A DNA stretch of 64,000 bases from Methylorubrum zatmanii (GTDB lineage: Bacteria > Pseudomonadota > Alphaproteobacteria > Rhizobiales > Beijerinckiaceae). Location: the NCBI RefSeq assembly GCF_014845115.1, contig NZ_NKUI01000002.1, positions 20,670-84,669 on the forward strand, given 5' to 3'. Numbering within the stretch: the stretch's first letter is position 1; the number at the start of each line of letters is the position of its first letter. This document shows, piece after piece, positions 8,789 through 17,554 of this stretch. The position numbers and the translations under genes are program-made. The notes beneath the pieces were generated by a model that saw nothing but the letters and a program-made list of their open reading frames with translations, did not search any database and had not been told where the DNA came from.

Positions 8789-9874
8789 TCAGGCCGCCTG
8801 CGACAGGGCCGGATAGTCGATGTAGCCTTCGGGGCCCTGGCTGTACCAGGTCTTGATGTCGTCCTTGTTGAACGGCACGCCCTCGGCGATGCGCTCCGGC
8901 AGATCCGGGTTGGCGATGTAGGGGCGGCCGAAGGCGATGGCGTCGGCCTCGCCCGAGGCCACGGCGGCCTTCGCGCGTTCCCCGTCATAGTCGCAGTTCA
9001 GGATGACGGGGCCGCCGAAGCGCTCCTTGATGACTGGGGCGACCGGGGCCACCGTGGCCTTGCCGAAGGTGCCGTTCGGGCCCGGCTCGCGCAGCTCGAT
9101 GAAGGCGAGGCCGACCCGCTCCATCATCTCGGCGGCGAGGCCGAAGGTCTCGTGCGGGTTGGAATCGTCCACGCCCTGGATCGGGCCGTTGGGCGAGAAG
9201 CGGATCCCGGTGCGCTCGGGGCCGACCACGCCGGCCACCGCCTGCGCCACCTTGGTCACCAGCCGCACCCGGTTCTCGACCGAGCCGCCGTAGCGGTCGC
9301 TGCGCTTGTTGCTGCCGTCGCGGATAAATTCGTCGAGCAGGTAGCCGTTGGCCGCATGGATCTGCACGCCGTCGAAGCCCGCCGCGAGGGCGTTGCGCGC
9401 GGCCCGCTCGTAATCGGCGATGAGGCGCGGAATCTCGTCCTCCCGCAGGGCGCGGGCCTGGCTGTAGGGCTTCTTGCCCTCGTAGGTATGGGCTTGGTCG
9501 GGGGCGGTGGCGACGGAGGGGGCGACCGGCGGCTCGCCGCCGAGGAAATCGGAATGGACGAGGTAGCCCATGTGCCAGAGCTGGGAGACGATGCGCCCGC
9601 CCGCGTCGTGGACGGCCTTCACCACCGGCTTCCAGGCCTCGACCTGCTCATCGGACCAGATGCCGGGGGCGTAGGGCCAGCCGAGGCCTTCCTGGCTGAT
9701 GCCGGTGGCCTCGGAGATGATCAGGCCGGCGCTCGCCCGCTGGGCGTAATACTCGGCCATCATCGGCGTCGGCACGTGGGTTCGGGTCGCGCGGCCACGG
9801 GTGAGCGGGGCCATGAGGATACGGTTCGGCAGCGTCAGCGCGCCGAGCGTGATGGGATCGAACAGGGATGGCAT
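8789..9874 (-). CDS. Alkene reductase, Old Yellow Enzyme family
   Basis: 361 residues from the ATG at 9874 (MPSLFDPITL). It is an FMN-dependent NADPH oxidoreductase of the NemA/OYE class that reduces activated alkenes, nitrate esters or similar electrophiles. Features seen are LPNRILMAPLTRGRA, the flavin segment SQLWHMGY, the conserved HAANGYLLDEFIRDGSNKRSD-type block that sits at the active site, and IRFSPNG. The exact substrate cannot be told. A perfect 14-bp palindrome about 120 bp upstream may be an operator. Confidence 0.94.
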   Translation of the reverse strand: MPSLFDPITLGALTLPNRILMAPLTRGRATRTHVPTPMMAEYYAQRASAGLIISEATGISQEGLGWPYAPGIWSDEQVEAWKPVVKAVHDAGGRIVSQLWHMGYLVHSDFLGGEPPVAPSVATAPDQAHTYEGKKPYSQARALREDEIPRLIADYERAARNALAAGFDGVQIHAANGYLLDEFIRDGSNKRSDRYGGSVENRVRLVTKVAQAVAGVVGPERTGIRFSPNGPIQGVDDSNPHETFGLAAEMMERVGLAFIELREPGPNGTFGKATVAPVAPVIKERFGGPVILNCDYDGERAKAAVASGEADAIAFGRPYIANPDLPERIAEGVPFNKDDIKTWYSQGPEGYIDYPALSQAA

Positions 9875-9991
9875 TCGGGTCTCTTCATTATGGGGCGGCG
9901 CTCTGGAGCGGCCGATCGGAACGGCGTCCCGCGGATGCCCGCCCAACCCCCTCGGTAGGGCTGAACTTGTGCCGCCATGGAGGTTTCGCCA

Positions 9992-10005
9992 GTGCGCTGG
10001 CGCAC
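9992..10005. promoter_or_regulatory. 14-bp palindrome upstream of the OYE gene
   Basis: GTGCGCTGGCGCAC is a perfect inverted repeat (6-bp arms, TG centre) between the GNAT stop and the OYE start. NemA-type reductases are often repressed by a TetR or HxlR-type regulator binding such a site, but no regulator gene adjoins it, so this is speculative. Confidence 0.3.
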
Positions 10006-10040
10006 CTGCGCCGCGGCGCACAACGCTGGCCCTCATCCCC

Positions 10041-10568
10041 TCACTCGGACGCGTTCAGCGCCTTCTCGTAGCACCACGCCTCCATGCCATCCTCGTAATA
10101 GTCCGTTTTAATCCCGTACCGCGCATAGCCGCCCCGCTCGTAGAGCCGGATGCCGCCGCCATTGTCGGCCCGTACCTCCAGGCGGAGCCGCTCGCAGCCA
10201 TGGGCGCGGGCATCGGCCTCGGCGGCCAGCAGAAGACGGCGGCCGAGGCCGGCGCCGGCGCGGGCCGGCGCGACGGCGAGGGAGGACAGCCGTGCGACGC
10301 GGCTGGTGCGCCGCCGCTCGATGGTCGCGGCGCCGACGAGGATCTCGGGCTCGTCCTGCCCGGCCGTCTCCTCCGCCTCGTCCCGCGCGACCGCGACGAG
10401 CAGGGTCATGCTGGGGGAGCGGATCGCGTGGCGGATCGCCCGCCGCTCGGCCCGATCCATGGTGAAGGCGGCCTGCTCCAGGGCCACCAGGGCTTCGAGA
10501 TCCGCCAGCTGCGCCAGTCGGATCTCGACCTGCAATCGGGCGGCGCTGCGCTCGTCGGGAGTGCTCAC
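10041..10568 (-). CDS. GNAT family N-acetyltransferase (RimI-like)
   Basis: 175 residues from a GTG at 10568 whose GTGA overlaps the stop of the glucan protein gene; an ATG 24 bases further up would run well into that gene. The acetyl-CoA binding motif A is LSSLAVAPARAGAGLGRRLLLAAEADARAHG, and NGGGIRLYERGGYARYG follows, as in RimI-type enzymes. The substrate is not predictable. Tight coupling to the OpgG-like gene suggests joint expression. Confidence 0.85.
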   Translation of the reverse strand: MSTPDERSAARLQVEIRLAQLADLEALVALEQAAFTMDRAERRAIRHAIRSPSMTLLVAVARDEAEETAGQDEPEILVGAATIERRRTSRVARLSSLAVAPARAGAGLGRRLLLAAEADARAHGCERLRLEVRADNGGGIRLYERGGYARYGIKTDYYEDGMEAWCYEKALNASE

Positions 10569-12214
10569 GCCACACTCCAGGGATAGGACCATGTTTCGGT
10601 CAAGGCCTGCTCGCCCTTGCGCAGATAGGCCCGCAACTCGGTCGTGCCCGGCCCGTCGACCCGCACGTCCAGGGCCACCCGGAAGCCGCCGATATGGGGA
10701 TTGGGCACGATGGATGTGGCCGTGATCCGGCCGATGCTGGCGGTCGCGACGATCTCGGGCGGGGATGAATCCGCGATGAGCGTCTCCAGCGTTCCGCCGC
10801 CGAAATCGATCAGGAAGCGCCGGCTGCGCAGGGAGGCCTGATCCGGCGCCCGACGGGCGGCACCGCTCGCGGCGGCCTCGGCGGTGAAGGTGTTCACCAC
10901 CTGCCCGTTGGGGTGCAGGGCCTCGGCGGCGAGTGCCCGCAGGCGATAGCCAAGCCGGACCGGCTCGCCGGCCGGATAGGGGGCTTTCGGGCGCCAGAAG
11001 GCGACGATGTTGTCGGCGGTCTCGTTATCGGTCGGCAGTTCGACCAGGACGACGCGGCCCTCGCCCCAGGCCCCCTCCGGCTCCACGAAATAGCCGGGCC
11101 GGCGCTCGTAGCCGGCCTCGAGATCCTGGTAGCTGGCAAAGCTGCGGTCGCGCTGCAACAGGCCGAAGCCTTTCGGATCCCGGTCGAGGAAGGTCGAGAT
11201 GCGTCGCTCGCGCGGATTGTCGAGGGGCCGCCACAGCCACTCGCCGGAGCCGGTGGCGAGTTGAAGCCCGTCCGAATCGTGCAGTTCCGGGCGGTAATCG
11301 TCGCTATGGCCGCGATCGGTCTCGTTGATGAAGAACATCGAGGTCAGCGGCGCGATGCCGACGGCCGACAGGGTCTGGCGGGGATAGAGGGTCGCGCTCA
11401 CCCGCAGAACGGTCTCGCGCCCCGGCTCCACCACGAAGCGGTAGGCCCCGACCGTGGACGGGCCATCGAGCAGGGCGTGGATCGTCAGCGTCGTCGCCCC
11501 CGCGGGCGGCACCTCGATGAAGAAGGCGCGAAACAGGGGGAATTCCTCCTGGGCGCCGTCCGTCCCGATGGCGAGGCCCCGCGCCGAGAGGCCATAGAGC
11601 TGGTCCTGGCCGAGGAAGCGGAAATAGCTGGCGCCGACGAAGACGATCAGTTCGTCGAGCCGGTCGGGCCGGTTGAGCGGCGCGTGGATGCGGATTCCCG
11701 CAAAGCCGAGATCCGCCGGCAGAGGACCGTCGATCCGGGTCCGCCCGAAATTGAACAGGGCCGGATCGTAGCGGACCGGCGTTGCCACGCCGTCGCGCAC
11801 GAGGCTGACATCGACGGGGCGGGGATAGAGAAAGCCGCGATGGAAGAGCTGGAGCCGGAACGGTCCGCCGGCTTCCCCGAGGAGCGCGCGGTCGGGCCGG
11901 AAGCGGATATCGCGCCACCCGTCGTAATCGAGCTGCGCCAGCGCCGCCGGCAGAGGGGGGAAGGCGCCGTCGAAGGGGCGGCTCACCAGCGCCCGCGCCA
12001 TCGCCTCGACGGTCTCCGGGCCGAAGGGGCGGGGGCTCGCGCCGTCATCCGCCGCGGCCCCGACGGGCAGGGCGGCGGCGAAGCCGGCGGCGGCGAGCCC
12101 TGCCACCACGCCCCGGCGTGAGGGGGCGCCGACCGGCGTCTTCTCTTGAGTCGCCTCTCGCGCCGAACAGGGGCCGGGTTCAGCGGAGAGTGTCCCGACA
12201 TTGGCGTGGATCAT
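10565..12214 (-). CDS. Periplasmic glucan biosynthesis protein, OpgG/OpgD (MdoG) family
   Basis: 549 residues from the ATG at 12214 (MIHANVGTLS); a TTG nine codons upstream is less likely. The N-terminus carries a twin-arginine signal, SRRGVVAGLAAAGFAAALPV, so export by Tat is expected, as for OpgD. The rest matches the two-domain MdoG fold: YDGWRDIRFRPDRAL near the start, FFINETDRGHSDDYRPELHDSDGL in the middle, and DFGGG in the C-terminal domain. It takes part in making osmoregulated periplasmic glucans. The partner glucosyltransferase OpgH is not in the window. Confidence 0.92.
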   Translation of the reverse strand: MIHANVGTLSAEPGPCSAREATQEKTPVGAPSRRGVVAGLAAAGFAAALPVGAAADDGASPRPFGPETVEAMARALVSRPFDGAFPPLPAALAQLDYDGWRDIRFRPDRALLGEAGGPFRLQLFHRGFLYPRPVDVSLVRDGVATPVRYDPALFNFGRTRIDGPLPADLGFAGIRIHAPLNRPDRLDELIVFVGASYFRFLGQDQLYGLSARGLAIGTDGAQEEFPLFRAFFIEVPPAGATTLTIHALLDGPSTVGAYRFVVEPGRETVLRVSATLYPRQTLSAVGIAPLTSMFFINETDRGHSDDYRPELHDSDGLQLATGSGEWLWRPLDNPRERRISTFLDRDPKGFGLLQRDRSFASYQDLEAGYERRPGYFVEPEGAWGEGRVVLVELPTDNETADNIVAFWRPKAPYPAGEPVRLGYRLRALAAEALHPNGQVVNTFTAEAAASGAARRAPDQASLRSRRFLIDFGGGTLETLIADSSPPEIVATASIGRITATSIVPNPHIGGFRVALDVRVDGPGTTELRAYLRKGEQALTETWSYPWSVA

Positions 12215-12872
12215 GGTTCCGTCCCCGATGTCCCGGTTCAATGGCCGCTTCGGTCAGGCTTGGGAAGGGTGGAAACGACCGGCGTCGCGGGGGAGTGCGA
12301 CCTATCCGCAACAATCCCGATCCGCTTCGGATTCGGGTGCAGGGCGCGGCTTTTTCCCTTGTGATCGAGGGCACTCGACCGTATATGGCGCCTGCCCAAT
12401 TTCGCACGTGCCTGTGGCCGCGTGTCGGTTGGTGGGCATCCGGTCAACTGCCGGACAGCCGCCAGGGGTCTTAAAGGATCGATGGTCGCAAGGGTGGATC
12501 CCTACGGCCGGCATCCGGGTGGCAACACCAGACCCCGACAACAACCGACAGCCGGAGGCGAAACCGGCGAACCCCGCTCTCCACGGGGGACGCAGCTTAA
12601 AGCAACGACGAACGGGCTTTTTTGGTCTCGTCGGCCCTCCAAAGGCCGACACCGAAGAGGCTTGTTTCTCCTTGCCCGGCGTGCGGTTGGGGATTCCCCA
12701 TCCAATCCACGGCAGCTTCCGGGTGCTCTGCGCCCGCGCCCGTCACCGCGTCTCCAAAGCGCGTGGACGGTCGCGTCGCACCGCCCCCTGACGCCGACGG
12801 CTCGTTCGCGAGTCGTCTCGATTCGATCTCGCGCCCGAAGATGGCGCCTCGAACCTGTGGTGGGGACGACCA
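12215..12872 (+). other. 658-bp leader/intergenic region before the decarboxylase
   Basis: No convincing gene occupies this stretch: the overlapping short ORFs on both strands look like random translations. It must hold the divergent promoter of the OpgG-like gene. The right half (12560-12710) contains several hairpins in the orientation of the decarboxylase gene, described as a candidate structured leader. Confidence 0.6.
12560..12710 (+). ncRNA. Candidate speF-type structured leader of the decarboxylase gene
   Basis: Successive hairpins are visible: CCCCG at 12572-12576 pairs with CGGGG at 12584-12588; GTCGGCC at 12630-12636 pairs exactly with GGCCGAC at 12644-12650; and GGGGATTCCCC at 12689-12699. 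A T-run (TTTTTT) lies at about 12619-12624. The speF RNA motif of alphaproteobacteria was described by comparative genomics upstream of ornithine decarboxylase genes, and this leader precedes such a gene by about 170-310 bp. I cannot check it against the motif's covariance model. Confidence 0.4.
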
Positions 12873-14039
12873 ATGACCGATCGCATCCGCGATTACCTGC
12901 GCGCGCGCCGTGACCTCGGCCGGGACGAAGGTCCGGTGATGGTTCTCGACCTCGATGTCGTGCGCGAGAACTACACCGCCTTTGCCCGCGCGCTCCCGGA
13001 TACCCGCGTCTTCTACGCCGTGAAGGCCAACCCGGCGGCGGAAGTGCTGCGCCTGCTCGCCGAGATGGGCTCGTGCTTCGATACCGCCTCCGTCGCCGAG
13101 ATCGAGATGGCGCTTTCGGCCGGCGCCACCGCCGACCGCGTCTCCTTCGGCAACACCATCAAGAAGGAGCGCGACATCGTCCGCGCGCTCAAGCTCGGCA
13201 TCCGCCTCTTCGCCGTCGATTGCCAGGCCGAGGTCGAGAAGATTTCTCGGGCCAGCGAGGCGGCCGGCATCGAGGCCGGTGACGTGCAGGTCTTCTGCCG
13301 CATCCTCTGCGACGGCGCCGGTGCCGATTGGCCGCTGTCGCGCAAGTTCGGTTGCGAGCCGGAGATGGCGGTGAACGTGCTGGAGCACGCCCACCGGCAC
13401 GGCCTTCACGCCTATGGCGTCTCCTTCCATGTCGGCTCGCAGCAGGCCAACACGGAGGCCTGGGACGGGGCGCTCGCCTCCGCCGCGGCGATCTTCCAGG
13501 ATTGCGCGCTGCGCGGCATCGGCCTGTCGATGGTCAATCTCGGCGGCGGCTTCCCGACCAAGTACCTCAAGCAGGTGCCGGGCGTGGAAACCTACGGCGA
13601 CGCGATCTTCCGGGCGCTCACCAAGCATTTCGGCAACCGGATCCCGGAGACCATCATCGAGCCGGGCCGCGGCATGGTCGGCAATGCGGGCATGATCGAG
13701 GCCGAGGTCGTCCTGGTCTCCAAGAAGTCGGAGTCCGAGGACGAGGTGCGCTGGGTCTATCTCGACATCGGCAAGTTCGGCGGTCTGGCCGAGACCATGG
13801 ACGAGTCGATCCGCTACGCGATCCGGACCCCCCGCGACGAGGACCGCACCGCCCCCTGCGTGGTCGCCGGCCCGACCTGCGACTCGGTCGACGTGCTCTA
13901 CGAGAAGAACCATTACCCGCTGCCGGTCTCCCTCTCGATAGGCGACAAGGTCTGGATCGAGGGCACCGGCGCCTACACCACGACCTACGCGGCGGTCGCC
14001 TTCAACGGCTTTCCGCCCCTCGAGCAGATCGTGATCTGA
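12873..14039 (+). CDS. odc: Ornithine/lysine decarboxylase, type III PLP fold
   Basis: 388 residues. It decarboxylates ornithine (and, in many alphaproteobacteria, lysine) to putrescine or cadaverine. PLP-binding lysine is in FYAVKANP near residue 52; the phosphate-binding stretch is VNLGGGFP, EPGRGMVG binds the cofactor, and the substrate-binding cysteine of the partner subunit is in GPTCDSVD. The fold is the eukaryotic-type alanine racemase-like one, not E. coli SpeC. It heads a polyamine module with a GNAT and homospermidine synthase downstream. Whether ornithine or lysine is preferred cannot be told from these motifs. Confidence 0.93.
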   Translation: MTDRIRDYLRARRDLGRDEGPVMVLDLDVVRENYTAFARALPDTRVFYAVKANPAAEVLRLLAEMGSCFDTASVAEIEMALSAGATADRVSFGNTIKKERDIVRALKLGIRLFAVDCQAEVEKISRASEAAGIEAGDVQVFCRILCDGAGADWPLSRKFGCEPEMAVNVLEHAHRHGLHAYGVSFHVGSQQANTEAWDGALASAAAIFQDCALRGIGLSMVNLGGGFPTKYLKQVPGVETYGDAIFRALTKHFGNRIPETIIEPGRGMVGNAGMIEAEVVLVSKKSESEDEVRWVYLDIGKFGGLAETMDESIRYAIRTPRDEDRTAPCVVAGPTCDSVDVLYEKNHYPLPVSLSIGDKVWIEGTGAYTTTYAAVAFNGFPPLEQIVI

Positions 14040-14235
14040 GCGGCGGAAAAGCCTCGGGCGATGTGCGGTGCCGCGCACCGGCGCCGCCCACGCTCAGGCT
14101 TCGTTCACGCCTCTTCCTTCAGAAGTGCCGCGCGCCTCACGAGACGCGCCGTTGCTGTGTCCCGGACGGCCTGCCGCTGGCAGGTGCGAGGGCTGTTTTC
14201 TCCCACCGATTCGGTGACCTTGGGAGGGTACGGCC

Positions 14236-14787
14236 ATGGTTCAGATCCGCGATGAGATCGCCTCGGATGGCGCGGCCCGCGAGCGCCTGCTCGACACGTG
14301 CTTCGGCCCGGGTCGCTTCCTGAAGACCTCGCAGCGCCTGCGCGAGGGTCGCCTTCCCGCCCTCGCCCTGAGCGCGGAGCAGGACGGCACCCTCGTCGGC
14401 ACCGTGCGCCTGTGGGATGTGGAGACGGCCTGCGGCCGGCCGGCCCTGCTGCTCGGCCCGCTCGCGGTCGATCCGGCGCTCCAGGGGCAGGGCCTCGGCG
14501 CGGCGCTGATGCGTGCGGCCATCGCCCGTGCGGCGGAGCTCGGTCACGGCGCGGTGCTGCTGGTGGGGGATGCGCCCTATTATGCCCGCTTCGGCTTCGC
14601 GCCGGAGAAGGCCGCCGGCCTCTACATGCCCGGCCCGTTCGAGCGGGAGCGCTTCCTCGGCCTGGAACTCAAGGCCGACGCGCTGGCGGGCGCCGAAGGT
14701 GTCCTGCACGCGACCGGGGCGTTCGAAGCGGTTCCGGAGTTCGCGGCCGAAGCCGCTGCCCAGGCCGCACGACGACAGGCCGCCTGA
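14236..14787 (+). CDS. GNAT family N-acetyltransferase (YhbS-like) in the polyamine module
   Basis: 183 residues. Acetyl-CoA motif A is LLGPLAVDPALQGQGLGAALMRAAIARA, followed by VLLVGDAPYYARFGFAPEKA, typical of YhbS-type acetyltransferases. It lies between the decarboxylase and homospermidine synthase genes on the same strand, an arrangement repeated in other Rhizobiales, so a polyamine or precursor could be the substrate; that is inference from context. GGGAGG precedes the ATG by nine bases. A hairpin follows the stop. Confidence 0.88.
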   Translation: MVQIRDEIASDGAARERLLDTCFGPGRFLKTSQRLREGRLPALALSAEQDGTLVGTVRLWDVETACGRPALLLGPLAVDPALQGQGLGAALMRAAIARAAELGHGAVLLVGDAPYYARFGFAPEKAAGLYMPGPFERERFLGLELKADALAGAEGVLHATGAFEAVPEFAAEAAAQAARRQAA

Positions 14788-14817
14788 ACCGGGACCGGGC
14801 TCCCGTCTGGGATTGTT

Positions 14818-14848
14818 CTCCGCCGAAGCCGGAGCCGGTTCGGCGGAG
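14818..14848 (+). terminator. Stem-loop after the YhbS-like gene
   Basis: CTCCGCCGAA at 14818-14827 pairs perfectly with TTCGGCGGAG at 14839-14848 around an 11-base loop. It begins 30 bases after the stop codon. There is no T-run after it, so it may stabilise the transcript rather than terminate it. Confidence 0.45.
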
Positions 14849-15398
14849 GGGGGGTGAGCCCGGCCTCGCTCAGTCGTTCCGGTTCGATCGGAACGGCGGC
14901 CGGAGGGGCCAGCACGGCCGTTTCAGCGATGATAGGGCCAGGCCGTCGCGGAGAAGGACAACCGGCTCGCGCTCTCGTGGTAGGCGCGGGCCTGACTGGC
15001 TGCTGCCCGCAGGGTCCGTCCGCCGCCACGCACCAAGGTGCTGAGAAGCGTAATGATTCCTGGGTCGCGGTCGATGGACTCGACTTCCGGGTGAATGGAT
15101 GGGGCGGTGAGGACGGTCAGCATGGCTCGATTCCCTTGTGCGTGCTGTCTGCCCTTGGGCGTCACTCCCTTGTTGCGCTGCAATATAGGCCGTTTTGATC
15201 CGGTCGCCTCCACGGCGGTTTGATCTCAGCCTTGCACGAAACTCATAGCCCGTCGCCCGACCCTTCACCCTCCTGCAAGATTCCGGTGAAGGGACCGGTT
15301 GACCGGAGGACGTCGAACCGTCATCCGCTCGTCATTTCCAAGCATCAAAGCACGCCGCTCTCATCTGGAGAGCAGCCCTGACTAAGGAGTTCCGCGCC
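14849..15398. other. Gap between GNAT and homospermidine synthase genes
   Basis: Apart from the possible 66-residue minus-strand gene, no coding region is evident. The 210 bp nearest to hss should hold its promoter; I see no clear -35/-10 pair. The hss ATG has AAGGAG nine bases upstream. Confidence 0.5.
14923..15123 (-). CDS. Possible small protein, 66 residues
   Basis: A minus-strand ORF starts at an ATG at 15123 with AAGGGA nine bases upstream and runs 66 residues (MLTVLTAPSIHPEVESIDRD onward). It is mildly basic, with no membrane segment. It lies alone in a 611-bp gap between the GNAT and homospermidine synthase genes, opposite to both. A TATATT box about 65 bases upstream could serve as a -10 element. 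I do not recognise the family. The frame may be chance. Confidence 0.4.
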   Translation of the reverse strand: MLTVLTAPSIHPEVESIDRDPGIITLLSTLVRGGGRTLRAAASQARAYHESASRLSFSATAWPYHR

Positions 15399-16847
15399 AT
15401 GTCCGACCATTCGAACAAGGATTGGCCTGTCCATGGCCGTATCACCGGCCCGATCGTCATGATCGGTTTCGGTTCGATCGGTCGCGGGACTCTTCCCCTC
15501 ATCGAGCGGCATTTCGAGTACGACAAGAACCGCTTCACGGTCATCGATCCGGTCGCCACCCATAAGGACCTGGCCGACAAGCACGGCCTGCGTTTCGAGC
15601 AGGTGGCGCTGACCAAGGAGAACTACCGCGACGTTCTCACGCCCCTGCTGACCGAGGGCGGCGGCCAGGGCTTCTGCGTGAACCTCTCGGTCGACACCTC
15701 CTCGCGCGACATCCTCGAACTCTGCCGCGAACTCGGCGCGCTCTACATCGACACGGTCGCCGAGCCCTGGACCGGCTTCTACTTCGACAAGGAGCTGAGC
15801 CAGGCCGACCGCACCAACTATGCGCTGCGCGAGAACATCCTCGCTGCCCGCCGCGCCGCCCCCGGCGGCCCGACCGCCGTCTCGTGCTGCGGCGCCAATC
15901 CGGGCATGGTCTCCTGGTTCGTCAAGCAGGCGCTGCTCAACATCGCCAAGGATACCGGCTCGACCACCCCGGAGCCGAAGACCCGCGAGGAATGGGCCGC
16001 GCTGATGCGTGAGCTCGGGGTCAAGGGCGTCCACATCGCCGAGCGCGACACCCAGCGCGCCAAGCATCCGAAGCCGATGGGCGTGTTCGTCAACACCTGG
16101 TCGGTCGAGGGCTTCGTCTCCGAGGGCAACCAGCCGGCCGAGCTCGGCTGGGGCACGCACGAGACCTGGAAGCCCGAGAATGCCCGCGGCCAGGAGAAGG
16201 GCTCGCGCTGCGCGATCTTCCTGCTCCAGCCCGGCGCCGACACCCGCGTCCGCACCTGGGTGCCGACCGCCGGCGCGCAGTTCGGCTTCCTCGTGACCCA
16301 TAACGAGGCGATCTCGATCTCGGATTACTACACGGTCCGCGAGAACGGCGAGGCGGTCTACCGCCCGACCTGCCACTACGCCTATCACCCGGCCAACGAC
16401 GCCGTGCTCTCGCTGCACGAGATGTGGGGCAATGCCGGCAAGGTGCAGGAGAAGCAGCACATCCTCGACGAGAACGAGATCGTCGACGGGATCGATGAAC
16501 TCGGCGTGCTCCTCTACGGCCACAAGAAGAACGCCTACTGGTACGGCTCGCAGCTCTCCATCGAGGAGACCCGCCGCGTCGCCCCCTACCAGAACGCGAC
16601 GGGCCTGCAGGTGACCTCCGCCGTGCTCGCCGGCATGGTCTGGGCCCTGGAGAACCCGGAGGCCGGCATCGTCGAGGCCGACGAGATTGATTTCCGCCGC
16701 TGCCTGGAAGTCCAGACCCCGTATCTCGGCCCGGTCGTGGGCGTCTACACCGACTGGACCCCGCTCACCGACCGTCCGGGCCTGTTCCCGGAGGACATCG
16801 ACACGAGCGATCCCTGGCAGTTCCGCAACGTGCTCGTGCACGGCTGA
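15399..16847 (+). CDS. hss: Homospermidine synthase
   Basis: 482 residues, the normal length. It makes sym-homospermidine from two putrescines (or putrescine and spermidine) with NAD as a catalytic hydride carrier. The N-terminal Rossmann motif is IVMIGFGSIGRGTLPLIERH; the saccharopine-dehydrogenase-like segments CCGANPGMVSWFVKQALL and TEAWTGFY-like region (VAEPWTGFYFD) follow. Homospermidine is the main polyamine of many Rhizobiales, and the decarboxylase upstream supplies putrescine. AAGGAG precedes the ATG. A good intrinsic terminator follows. Confidence 0.97.
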   Translation: MSDHSNKDWPVHGRITGPIVMIGFGSIGRGTLPLIERHFEYDKNRFTVIDPVATHKDLADKHGLRFEQVALTKENYRDVLTPLLTEGGGQGFCVNLSVDTSSRDILELCRELGALYIDTVAEPWTGFYFDKELSQADRTNYALRENILAARRAAPGGPTAVSCCGANPGMVSWFVKQALLNIAKDTGSTTPEPKTREEWAALMRELGVKGVHIAERDTQRAKHPKPMGVFVNTWSVEGFVSEGNQPAELGWGTHETWKPENARGQEKGSRCAIFLLQPGADTRVRTWVPTAGAQFGFLVTHNEAISISDYYTVRENGEAVYRPTCHYAYHPANDAVLSLHEMWGNAGKVQEKQHILDENEIVDGIDELGVLLYGHKKNAYWYGSQLSIEETRRVAPYQNATGLQVTSAVLAGMVWALENPEAGIVEADEIDFRRCLEVQTPYLGPVVGVYTDWTPLTDRPGLFPEDIDTSDPWQFRNVLVHG

Positions 16848-16856
16848 TGCGATGAG

Positions 16857-16886
16857 CGGGTCGCCCTGTCCGGGGCGGCCCGTTTT
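16857..16886 (+). terminator. Rho-independent terminator of hss
   Basis: A 10-bp stem, CGGGTCGCCC with GGGCGGCCCG (one G-T pair), starts ten bases after the hss stop and is followed by TTTT. Confidence 0.85.
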
Positions 16887-16928
16887 CGTTATGCTGACGG
16901 CGTTCGGATCGGAGGCTGATCGAGGGCT

Positions 16929-17482
16929 GTGCCGGCGCGCCGCGACACCCGCATGCGGGTCGCCGAGTATCGGGATTGGGCCGCCACCCGCCCGGACCAT
17001 GAGCGCTGGGAATTGATCGACGGCGTGCCGGTGATGATGTCGCCCGCAAAGGGCCGGCATCAGCGCATCGTCACCAATCTCATCAAAAAGCTCGATGACC
17101 TCGCCGAGGGCCGGGGTTGCGGCGCCTATCCCGGCCTCGCGATCCTGAGCGAGGCCATGGACGATTACGCGCCCATTCCTGACGTGGTGGTGCAATGCGG
17201 TGAACCGCCGGAAGACGGTTATACCAGTGATCCCCTGCTCGTCGTGGAAGTCCTGTCCCCCTCGACCCTGATCTGGACCGTGGGCGCAAGACCGAGTTCT
17301 ATCAAACGATTCCGTCGCTGGCCGTGCTGCTGCTCGTGCATCAGAACGAATCGCGGGTGGAGGTCTGGCGCCGCGCGCCGGACTGGACGGTTCAGGTCGC
17401 CGGCCCGGGCGATGTCATCGACCTGCCCGAACTCGCCGGCGCCCTGTCCCTCTCAGAGATCTACGCGCGGATCGCACTCTGA
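16929..17482 (+). pseudogene. Uma2 family endonuclease (DUF820), frameshifted
   Basis: The frame from a GTG at 16929 (MPARRDTRMRVAEYRDWAA) matches the intact paralogue just downstream through VVEVLSPST at 17267, then goes out of register. The expected continuation (DLDRGRKTEFY, then VEVWRRAPDW and VIDLPELAG) is present in the plus-two frame from about 17270 and ends in TGA at 17480-17482. A one-base deletion near 17268-17272 explains it. The break removes the downstream Lys of the PD-(D/E)XK core from the protein. An error in the assembly would give the same picture. Confidence 0.85.
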
Positions 17483-17554
17483 TCTCAACCTCCCGGCCGG
17501 CTTGCCTGCCGTGAGGGCAATGCTAGCATCGGGGCTGTTTTCGGAGGCCCCTCG

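Noticed and set aside
12201..12791. 196-residue plus-strand ORF in the leader of the decarboxylase
   Set aside because: It starts inside the OpgG-like start region, is rich in Arg, Gly and Pro with no folded look, and overlaps two other equally poor frames.
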